Source of the DNA: Sinomonas terrae
GTDB lineage: Bacteria > Actinomycetota > Actinomycetes > Actinomycetales > Micrococcaceae
Length of the DNA: 64,000 nt
Reading direction: 5' to 3'
Assembly: GCF_022539255.1 (NCBI RefSeq)
Contig: NZ_JAKZBV010000001.1
Location: 682,001-746,000, forward strand
Shown in pieces: positions 22,814-29,252 of this stretch (within the stretch, counting starts at the first letter, position 1; each line of letters starts with the position of its first letter). Under the pieces are notes generated by a model. That model had not been told where the DNA came from and did not search any database. It saw only the letters and a program-made list of their open reading frames with translations. A program made the position numbers and the translations under genes.

Positions 22814-23830
22814 CTAGCCCAGGAGGGCCGCCACCGCGCTGCCGAGGCGGATCCGTCCCACCGGACGCCCTCCACCCATAACCGGTTCGACGACATGCTC
22901 GAGGACGCGCGCAACATCCGGGATGTCGACCGCGTCGGCGGCAGCGAGCATCGTGAGCCCGACGAGGGTGGTCGCGCGGACATTCCCGTCGAGGACCTTG
23001 ACGGCCGCCGTGGCCCCCTGCGGGGTCGCCAGGACCAGAACGCCCTCGGCCCCGATCTTCGCGAGGATGCCAAGCTCTTCCATGACCACGGTATTCTCCC
23101 GTCCGCGCCCCTGGACGGCCCACGGATAGTCGAGCATCGACGTCGCGATGGTGGCGGCCCGGGCGTCGCCCGCCGCCCCGCGCGCACCGGGCGCCTTGGC
23201 GAGGCGTGAGAACGCCCGAGCGAGGCCAGTGAGCGAAACGGCTGCGACCGGCGCCCCGCAGCCGTCGATGCCGAGATGCGCGATGCTCTCCTCGGCGTAC
23301 TCCTCGACCGTCTCGCGGACGCGTTGCTGGAGCGGGTGGTTCGGCTCGAGGTAGCTCTTGCGGTCCCAGCCGTTCACGGAGCAGGCCCACAGGAACGCGG
23401 CGTGCTTGCCCGAGCAGTTGTACGCGAGGCGCCGGCGGCCGATCTCAGAGCGGACAAGCCACGCGCGGGCCTCCTCGTCCTTGGGCCAGTCGGGCGGGCA
23501 GAGGAGGTCGGCCTCGCGGAGCCCGGCGGCCTTGAGCATGCCTTCGACGACGTCCATGTGGTCGAGGGAGCCGACGTGCGAGGCGCACGCGAGCGCCACC
23601 TGTGCGCCGCGGAGCGGTACGCCGCTCCGCATGGACGCCAGTGCTTGGAACGGCTTGAGGGTGGAGCGCGCGAAGACGGGCGAAGTGACGTCTCCCAATG
23701 CGGTTACTACCGTGCCGTCGCCAGCGAGTACGACGGCGGAACCGATGTGCCGGGACTCGACGAATCCGCTGCGTTCGATCACAGCGAGTTCGACGGCGTC
23801 GTCCGCCGTGAACGTTGAATGGGAGGCCAT
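22814..23830 (-). CDS. Asparaginase (Rhizobium etli AnsA / thermolabile L-asparaginase II type)
   Basis: Hydrolyses L-asparagine to aspartate and ammonia. The 338-residue protein belongs to the asparaginase II family of rhizobia and actinobacteria, unrelated to E. coli AnsB. Motifs: RSTLKPFQAL (catalytic Ser-Lys region), YNCSGKHAAFL, GIDGCGAPV and ENTVVMEELGILAKIG. It is a single gene, divergent from purD with 83 bases between their starts. Confidence 0.88.
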   Translation of the reverse strand: MASHSTFTADDAVELAVIERSGFVESRHIGSAVVLAGDGTVVTALGDVTSPVFARSTLKPFQALASMRSGVPLRGAQVALACASHVGSLDHMDVVEGMLKAAGLREADLLCPPDWPKDEEARAWLVRSEIGRRRLAYNCSGKHAAFLWACSVNGWDRKSYLEPNHPLQQRVRETVEEYAEESIAHLGIDGCGAPVAAVSLTGLARAFSRLAKAPGARGAAGDARAATIATSMLDYPWAVQGRGRENTVVMEELGILAKIGAEGVLVLATPQGATAAVKVLDGNVRATTLVGLTMLAAADAVDIPDVARVLEHVVEPVMGGGRPVGRIRLGSAVAALLG

Positions 23831-23901
23831 GTGCGAAGTCTATGCGGCGCAGAACGGCCGTCATGGGAGGGCTCGCTGTGCACGGGCTTCGGCACGCCCG
23901 A

Positions 23902-23907
23902 TACCCT
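23902..23907 (+). promoter_or_regulatory. -10 box for leaderless purD
   Basis: TACCCT (TANNNT) ends six bases before the GTG at 23914, the spacing expected if transcription starts on the start codon. No ribosome site is present, which supports a leaderless mRNA. Confidence 0.45.
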
Positions 23908-23913
23908 TGTCGG

Positions 23914-25212
23914 GTGAAGGTTCTCGTGATCGGCCCGGGCGGCCGCGAACACGCTCTTGTCCGTTCCCTCCTCGCCGATCCCGCCGTGACTGAAGTTCAT
24001 GCGGCTCCGGGCAATGCGGGCATCGCCCAGGTCGTGCCGACCCACTCCGTCAACGCCAATGATCCGGCGGCCGTCACCGAACTGGCCCAGAAGCTCGACG
24101 TCGAGCTCGTCGTCGTCGGGCCTGAGGCGCCGCTCGCGGCTGGGGTCGCGGATGCGGTGCGCGCAGTGGGCATCCCGGTTTTCGGCCCGAGCAAGGCGGC
24201 TGCGCAGCTCGAGGCGTCGAAGGCGTTCGCGAAGCAGGTCATGGCCGAGGCAGGGGTACCGACGGCGATGGCGCGCGTTGCGACGACGGCGGGGGAGGCC
24301 GCGGACGCGCTCGATGCGTTCGGAGCCCCCTATGTGGTCAAGGACGACGGCCTCGCGGCGGGCAAGGGCGTCGTCGTGACGGAGGACCGCGACGCGGCGC
24401 TCGCCCACGCCCAAGCGTGTTTCGATGCGGGCGGCTCGGTGGTCATCGAGGAGTTCCTCGACGGTCCGGAGGTCTCGCTCTTCGTGCTCAGCGACGGCCA
24501 GACGGTGGTCCCGCTCTCTCCGGCCCAGGATTTCAAGCGCATCTTCGACAACGACGAGGGGCCCAACACAGGCGGCATGGGCGCGTACACGCCGCTGGAC
24601 TGGGCGCCCGAGGGCTTGGTGGACGAGGTCGTGCGGCGCATCGCGCAGCCGACGGTCGACGAGATGGCCAAGCGCGGCACCCCCTTCGTCGGTGTTCTTT
24701 ACTGCGGCTTGGCGCTGACCTCCCGCGGCACGCGCGTGATCGAGTTCAACGTCCGCTTCGGCGACCCGGAGACCCAGGCGGTCCTCGCGCGCCTCAAGAC
24801 TCCGCTCGGCGGCATCCTGCTCGCGGCGGCGAAGGGACAGCTCACGGGCATCCAGGAGCTGCGCTGGTCCCCGGAGAGCGCGGTCGCCGTCGTCCTCGCA
24901 TCCGAGAACTATCCGGACAAGCCCCGCACCGGCGACCGGATCCGCGGCCTCAAGAAGGCGGGGGCGGTCGAGGGCGTGCACGTCCTGCACGCTGGAACGA
25001 AGGCCGACGGCGAAGGCAACATCGTGAGCGCAGGCGGCCGGGTGCTGGCGGTCGTCGCGCTCGGCGAGGACCTCCAAGAGGCGCGAGAACACGCGTACGA
25101 GGGCATCGGCCTCATCCGCCTCGAAGGCGGCCAGTACCGCAAGGACATTGCAGCGAAGGCCGCGCGCGGCGAGATCAGGGTCCCCGAGCGGGCCGGGAAG
25201 GCAGGCGTGTGA
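23914..25212 (+). CDS. purD: Phosphoribosylamine-glycine ligase
   Basis: ATP-dependent ligation of glycine to phosphoribosylamine, step two of de novo purine synthesis. The 432-residue ATP-grasp protein starts VKVLVIGPGGREHAL, with ATP-grasp features GAPYVVKDDGLAAGKGVVV and FNVRFGDPETQ. GTG 23914 was chosen because the Rossmann strand starts at once; longer in-frame forms add residues without homology. Its stop overlaps the purC ATG (TGATG), so the two form an operon. Confidence 0.96.
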   Translation: MKVLVIGPGGREHALVRSLLADPAVTEVHAAPGNAGIAQVVPTHSVNANDPAAVTELAQKLDVELVVVGPEAPLAAGVADAVRAVGIPVFGPSKAAAQLEASKAFAKQVMAEAGVPTAMARVATTAGEAADALDAFGAPYVVKDDGLAAGKGVVVTEDRDAALAHAQACFDAGGSVVIEEFLDGPEVSLFVLSDGQTVVPLSPAQDFKRIFDNDEGPNTGGMGAYTPLDWAPEGLVDEVVRRIAQPTVDEMAKRGTPFVGVLYCGLALTSRGTRVIEFNVRFGDPETQAVLARLKTPLGGILLAAAKGQLTGIQELRWSPESAVAVVLASENYPDKPRTGDRIRGLKKAGAVEGVHVLHAGTKADGEGNIVSAGGRVLAVVALGEDLQEAREHAYEGIGLIRLEGGQYRKDIAAKAARGEIRVPERAGKAGV

Positions 25213-26168
25213 TGACCGACTCCGGCGCACCCACCGGTGCGAGCGCCAAGCGCGGCTACGACGCGGACGCCCCGCAGCTCGAAGGCTGGAAGCACATCTA
25301 CTCGGGCAAGGTCCGCGACCTCTACGAGCCGATCGACGGATCAGGCTTCTCTCATCCTGCCGACGTGGTCCTCGTGGTTGCGAGCGATCGCATCAGCGCC
25401 TACGACTACGTCCTCTCGAGCACGATCCCGGACAAGGGCCGGGTCCTGACCCAGCTGAGCCTCTGGTGGTTCGAGCAGCTCAACGTGCCGAATCATGTGG
25501 TCGGATCAACGGCCGACGACGGCGTCCCCGCCGAAGTCGTCGGCCGCGCCATGATCTGCCGGCGCCTTGAGATGTACCCGGTCGAGTGCATCGCCCGCGG
25601 CTACCTCACGGGCTCCGGCCTGGTGGAGTACCGCGAGCACGGGACGGTGTGCGAGATTCCGCTGCCGGGTGGCCTCGTGGACGGCTCGCGCCTGCCGGAG
25701 GCGATCTTCACCCCGTCTGCCAAGGCCGAGATCGGGGAGCACGACGAGAACATCACGTACGAGGACGTCACGGGGATGGTGGGCGACGACGCCGCCGCCC
25801 GGCTGCGTGACCTCACCCTCGAGGTCTACCGCGAGGCGGAACGGATCGCGCGCGAGCGAGGCATCATCCTCGCGGACACGAAGGTCGAGTTCGGTGTGGA
25901 CCCCGTGACCGGGGACATCACGCTCGGCGACGAGGTGCTGACGCCCGACTCGTCTCGGTTCTGGGATGCAGCCACGTGGGAGCCCGGGAAGGCGCAGCCT
26001 TCGTTCGACAAGCAGTTCGTCCGCGACTGGCTCACGTCGTCGGCCTCTGGGTGGGACCGGCATTCGGGCGAGGAGCCGCCCGCGCTCCCGGCCGACGTCG
26101 TCGAACGAACCCGCGAGCGGTACGTCGAGGCCTACGAGCGCCTCACCGGACGCAACTTCGACTCCTGA
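25212..26168 (+). CDS. purC: Phosphoribosylaminoimidazole-succinocarboxamide synthase
   Basis: Joins aspartate to CAIR to make SAICAR. The 318-residue protein has YSGKVRDLYE and SDRISAYDYVL at the N-terminus, and ECIARGYLTGSG with FTPSAKAE in the middle, all PurC signatures. Length fits the longer fungal/actinobacterial form rather than the 237-residue E. coli form. Translationally coupled to purD and followed by a GC-rich hairpin 27 bases after the stop. Confidence 0.96.
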   Translation: MTDSGAPTGASAKRGYDADAPQLEGWKHIYSGKVRDLYEPIDGSGFSHPADVVLVVASDRISAYDYVLSSTIPDKGRVLTQLSLWWFEQLNVPNHVVGSTADDGVPAEVVGRAMICRRLEMYPVECIARGYLTGSGLVEYREHGTVCEIPLPGGLVDGSRLPEAIFTPSAKAEIGEHDENITYEDVTGMVGDDAAARLRDLTLEVYREAERIARERGIILADTKVEFGVDPVTGDITLGDEVLTPDSSRFWDAATWEPGKAQPSFDKQFVRDWLTSSASGWDRHSGEEPPALPADVVERTRERYVEAYERLTGRNFDS

Positions 26169-26195
26169 CCCTGCTCGGTCAACCCTGCTCCGTGC

Positions 26196-26227
26196 GTGGG
26201 CCGGCGGCCCATTGGACGCCGGCCCAC
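26196..26227. terminator. Terminator between purC and the HTH-TPR gene
   Basis: GTGGGCCGGCG (26196-26206) and CGCCGGCCCAC (26217-26227) form a perfect 11-bp stem with a 10-base loop. It lies between converging genes and could serve both. Confidence 0.7.
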
Positions 26228-26233
26228 AATTCC

Positions 26234-26269
26234 TGATCGGGTCTAGTCGCCTGATTGGGTCTAGTCGCC
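26234..26269. repeat. 18-bp tandem duplication at the regulator's stop codon
   Basis: TGATCGGGTCTAGTCGCC (26234-26251) is followed directly by TGATTGGGTCTAGTCGCC (26252-26269), one base different. The second unit carries the stop codon and last two codons of the HTH-TPR regulator, so the first unit is a silent copy of that 3' end. Confidence 0.75.
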
Positions 26270-27511
26270 GGCCCGCTGCTGGGCGAGCCGGATCTCAAGG
26301 ATCGCGTCCATGGTCTGCTGGACTTTCTCCGACGCTCCCGCATAGCTGAACTGCTCGCGGGCGTCTTTGAGCAGTTCGAGGGCCTCATCGTTGCGCCCGA
26401 GCGCCTTGAGGGCCCGGCCGTAGAGCAGCGCGACCTCGCCGGCGGTGTGCCGCCCCAGCATCGTCTTCTCCGAGTGGATCTCCTTGAGCCGCTCGATCGC
26501 CTCCGGGATCTGGCCGTTGAGGTAGAGCCAGCGGGCCCGGATGAAGGCAACCTCGAGCTGCTCGGGCCTCGAGCCGCCCACGATCGAGAGGGCGAGCTCT
26601 GCGCGTTCGATCGCGGCGAGGGTTTCGGGCTCGACGATCCCTCCCGAGAGGCGGACGGCGGCCGAGGCCTTGTTGAAGCGGGCCCAGAGCTCGATGTCGT
26701 TGGCGGGGGAGAGCAGCTTCGCGGCTCGCTCGTGGTGCTTGACGCCCTCCTCGTAGTCCGCGCGCATGAACGCGACGTTGCCGATGACCCACTCGACTTC
26801 GCCCGAGAGCTGCCCCATGGACTCCTCGTCGACGAGCGTGCCGAGGATGCGGCAGTAGTCCCACGCCTCGTCGAGTCGCCCGCTTTCGGCGAGCGCTCCG
26901 ATGAGGGCGCGGAGGGCGCCGATGTAGATCGTGGAGCCGGCAGGAAGCTGGGCGCCGAGGCGCACGGCCTCCCGCGCGTGCTCGACGGCGGTGCCCAGCT
27001 GCCCGAGGCCGTGGGACACCGCGGCGAGCATCTGGTGTGCGCGCACTGCGAGGCCGTCCGACTCGGCGATGATGGGGTGCTCGAGGAGGTGCTGGACGAT
27101 CCGCTGGCACTCGGCGAGTTGGCCCTGCTTCATGAGGCACTCGGCCTGCATATAGGTCATGTTCCACCACGCGCTGTTGTTCTTCGCCTCGAGGGCGAAC
27201 TGTGCAGCGGTGGCGGCGTGGCTCGCAGCCTGGGCGTAGTCGCGCATGTCCCACGCCTGCCGCGCATAGAGGCCGGCCAGGACGTATTCGGCGTCATTTG
27301 CCGTGACTGGCTGGCTCCAGGCCTCCAACGCCTTTGGCGCGAGTTCGAGCCGACGCGCGAGCTCCTGGATTACCTCAGGGGTTGGCTCGCGGCGCCCGGT
27401 CTCAAGGAGCGAGATGTAGCTCGGCGAGTACAGGTCCTTCCCGAGCTCCGCCTGCGTCAGCCCACGCTCGAGACGCTCGGCTCGCAACTTCTCGCCGAAT
27501 CCGCTCCCCAC
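26261..27511 (-). CDS. HTH-TPR regulator, RRNPP-like candidate peptide sensor
   Basis: A 416-residue cytoplasmic protein. Residues about 6-60 form an XRE-type helix-turn-helix (LRAERLERGLTQAELGKDLY then ISLLETGRREPTPEVI). Residues about 75-410 are helical repeats with TPR features (e.g. YIGALRALIGALAESGRLDEAW and VALLYGRALKALGRNDEALEL). HTH plus TPR array at this length is the layout of RRNPP regulators (PlcR, NprR, Rgg, AimR), which bind re-imported signal peptides in their TPR groove. Start chosen at GTG 27511: AGGAGG lies five bases upstream, while the longer GTG form has none. It diverges from the repeat peptide gene; 155 bases containing a dyad lie between. The peptide-sensing role is inferred from architecture and context. 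Confidence 0.8.
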   Translation of the reverse strand: MGSGFGEKLRAERLERGLTQAELGKDLYSPSYISLLETGRREPTPEVIQELARRLELAPKALEAWSQPVTANDAEYVLAGLYARQAWDMRDYAQAASHAATAAQFALEAKNNSAWWNMTYMQAECLMKQGQLAECQRIVQHLLEHPIIAESDGLAVRAHQMLAAVSHGLGQLGTAVEHAREAVRLGAQLPAGSTIYIGALRALIGALAESGRLDEAWDYCRILGTLVDEESMGQLSGEVEWVIGNVAFMRADYEEGVKHHERAAKLLSPANDIELWARFNKASAAVRLSGGIVEPETLAAIERAELALSIVGGSRPEQLEVAFIRARWLYLNGQIPEAIERLKEIHSEKTMLGRHTAGEVALLYGRALKALGRNDEALELLKDAREQFSYAGASEKVQQTMDAILEIRLAQQRAGD

Positions 27512-27573
27512 AACTTCCTCCTCGACTTGGCCCCCCACCCAGTGGCTTGGGGGTAAGGCGATAGACTAGCGGC

Positions 27574-27613
27574 TTGACACCTGCTGTGGATGTTATTTTA
27601 CTTGGGGTGTCAA
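27574..27613 (+). promoter_or_regulatory. Promoter and overlapping dyad operator of the repeat peptide gene
   Basis: The promoter is TTGACA (27574-27579), a 17-base spacer, and TTTACT (27597-27602). The -35 box is part of TTGACACC (27574-27581), which is exactly mirrored by GGTGTCAA (27606-27613) at the expected start site; the arms are 24 bases apart, about three helical turns centre to centre. A dimeric regulator such as the divergent HTH-TPR protein could bind here and block or loop the promoter. Confidence 0.6.
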
Positions 27614-27666
27614 TCACGACAAAGCACGCTCTGCCCGATTGCACCCGCTACAACTAAGGACACGAC

Positions 27667-27927
27667 ATGCTCAAGAAGCTGACTGCGTCATTCGCCCTCA
27701 TCGGCGCGCTGGCAGTTGGAGGCGTTTCCGTTGCCCCGACCGCTATTGGCAACTGGCCCGACCCCATGAAGACTACGGCGATCGGCAACTGGCCCGATCC
27801 CATGAAGGCCGCCGCTATTGGCAACTGGCCTGACCCCATGAAGGCCGCCGCTATTGGCAACTGGCCCGATCCGATGAAGGCCACCGCTATTGGCAACTGG
27901 CCCGACCCGATGAAGTCGACCTTCTGA
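27667..27927 (+). CDS. Secreted precursor with five tandem AIGNWPDPMK peptides
   Basis: An 86-residue precursor. Residues 1-23 form a Sec signal peptide (KK, hydrophobic core, Ser-Val-Ala before a possible cut). Residues 26-85 are exactly five 12-residue units AIGNWPDPMK plus two small residues (TT, AA, AA, AT, ST), then Phe. Each unit is preceded by small residues ending in Ala (PTA, TTA, AAA, AAA, ATA), which could be processing sites; the Lys is another. No globular domain remains, so the product is probably short peptides released outside the cell. AAGGA lies six bases before the ATG. The gene has its own near-consensus promoter and a clear terminator. I know of no named family; a pheromone for the divergent HTH-TPR regulator is the leading reading. 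Confidence 0.85.
   Translation: MLKKLTASFALIGALAVGGVSVAPTAIGNWPDPMKTTAIGNWPDPMKAAAIGNWPDPMKAAAIGNWPDPMKATAIGNWPDPMKSTF
27742..27921 (+). repeat. Five 36-bp in-frame tandem repeats
   Basis: Five 36-bp units encode the AIGNWPDPMK peptides. Differences inside the ten-residue core are all at synonymous third positions (ATT/ATC, CCC/CCT, GAC/GAT, CCC/CCG, GCT/GCG). Amino acids change only in the two spacer residues, which suggests selection on the peptide itself. Confidence 0.95.
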
Positions 27928-28001
27928 TTCGACTTCGGTGAGGGTCCTGCCCTCGTCTAAGATCCGCTGTTGATCTGGCGGGTCCAGAGAAGTGCCAGGA
28001 A

Positions 28002-28033
28002 GCCCCGTCCGTCTGCCGATGGACGGGGCTTTT
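28002..28033 (+). terminator. Rho-independent terminator of the peptide gene
   Basis: GCCCCGTCC (28002-28010) and GGACGGGGC (28021-28029) pair perfectly and are followed by TTTT. It lies 75 bases after the peptide gene stop. Confidence 0.9.
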
Positions 28034-28066
28034 CCTGTCTGGCGGGCCGTCAAATCCTCGCTCCGT

Positions 28067-28088
28067 CCCTTGACAAACGTGTCAAGGG
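28067..28088. promoter_or_regulatory. Perfect palindrome CCCTTGACA-AACG-TGTCAAGGG
   Basis: Nine-bp arms around four bases. It contains the same TTGACA/TGTCAA half-sites as the dyad at 27574-27613. It lies after the peptide terminator and six bases before the phosphoesterase stop; it could be a second operator or a T-less terminator for the phosphoesterase gene. Confidence 0.45.
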
Positions 28089-28093
28089 CCAGC

Positions 28094-28903
28094 TCAAGTT
28101 TGAGACTCTTGCTGGGCTTGTCCGTCCCGTTGGCTTGGCATTTGGACGAATTGTTCGACACTGAGGGTCTTCGTGTCGAGGACGATCGAGTTGCCGAGGC
28201 GGCGCTGCATGTCGAGGACATGCAGGAGCGTATCGGTCCCCGGGACAGGAACCGTGAGGCGCAGGTGCCAGTGGCCCGAGAACATCTGGGCAGGCCGCGT
28301 GGCTTCGACCGCTGCCTGCACGAATTGCCGGCTGCGATCGGCGGCGAGGGCCGTGTCCGGATGAAGCCGAAATGGGATTGGCAGTTCCACCCCCGAGGGC
28401 ACCTCGTGGGTGAGCAGGACGTCCAGCCGCCCATCGCCGAGGCGGCGGACGTCGTCAGCCGTGACCTCCTCCTCGGGCCACCAGTCCACGTGATGGCGCC
28501 GTTGCCGGCGGTCCACTGAATAGGCCCCGCCCAACGCTCCGAAACGCCTCCCGCCCAGACGGAACCGTGTGCCGCGGGGGAGGTACGTCAGCCCCATCAT
28601 TTCTGCTAGTCCGCTTCGGCGCCGCGGCAACTGGGCGAGGAATTCGTGGTTGTCGTTGTTCCCGTCGATGAACATGAACCGCATGTTCGCGTCGCGGACC
28701 GCGTCCGACAGGGAGCGCGTGAAACCGTAGGCCCTTCCGAAACGGTTCGTGCGGCCGGGGAGTTCTGGATAGTCGGAGGGCCAGAAGACACCCAGGTCTC
28801 CGAGATGGATGAGATGCCGCAACCCCTGCTGGCGTGCTGCCTTGATGGTCTCGACCGCCCAGTGGGCGTCCCGATGCCAGTCCGCGGCGATCAGAATCTT
28901 CAT
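28094..28903 (-). CDS. Metallophosphoesterase
   Basis: A 269-residue calcineurin-like phosphoesterase. Metal-site blocks are visible: AADWHRDAHW (an unusual DWH instead of DxH), LGDLG, GNNDNHEF, LTHEVPSG and FSGHWHLRL. It probably acts on a small phosphodiester or nucleotide; the substrate is unknown. The start is ATG 28903 with GGAGGG five bases upstream; longer in-frame readings only translate the upstream tRNA. It stands alone between the peptide gene terminator and tRNA-Pro. Confidence 0.8.
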   Translation of the reverse strand: MKILIAADWHRDAHWAVETIKAARQQGLRHLIHLGDLGVFWPSDYPELPGRTNRFGRAYGFTRSLSDAVRDANMRFMFIDGNNDNHEFLAQLPRRRSGLAEMMGLTYLPRGTRFRLGGRRFGALGGAYSVDRRQRRHHVDWWPEEEVTADDVRRLGDGRLDVLLTHEVPSGVELPIPFRLHPDTALAADRSRQFVQAAVEATRPAQMFSGHWHLRLTVPVPGTDTLLHVLDMQRRLGNSIVLDTKTLSVEQFVQMPSQRDGQAQQESQT

Positions 28904-28991
28904 GGTGCCCTCCTGACCCGTCGTCCTCGATTCTTCCATGGACGCGGGTCGCGGTTCCCCGGGGCCGGTGGCTATGTGGATAAGCCCCGGC

Positions 28992-29022
28992 AACAAAAAT
29001 GGCGCCGATTCCTCGGCGCCAT
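28992..29022 (-). terminator. Terminator of tRNA-Pro
   Basis: ATGGCGCCG (28999-29007) and CGGCGCCAT (29014-29022) form a 9-bp stem; on the minus strand it is followed by a TTTTTG run. It starts 15 bases after the tRNA 3' end. Confidence 0.9.
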
Positions 29023-29036
29023 CCTTGTTCAACCGG

Positions 29037-29110
<74 letters not shown>

Positions 29111-29252
29111 ATCCGTTGCTGGCTTCCCCGTATGGTTTCCCATACTGGCTGGGTTCCTGACTGGGTTCCCCCGAGCAACTCATACAGAATACCCGATTTG
29201 GGACCCGCACGTGAAATCGCGCCCCTGCCTTCAGGGACGGAAGCCGAACGGC

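Noticed and set aside
27654..27896. Reverse-strand frame with repeated LPIAAAFMGSGQ units
   Set aside because: It mirrors the tandem peptide repeat; the + strand has a signal peptide, ribosome site, promoter, terminator and synonymous-only core changes, and the reverse has none of these.
29111..29252. Integrated element or integrase remnant next to tRNA-Pro
   Set aside because: No duplicated tRNA 3' end and no integrase-like coding sequence; the ABC exporter gene follows directly.
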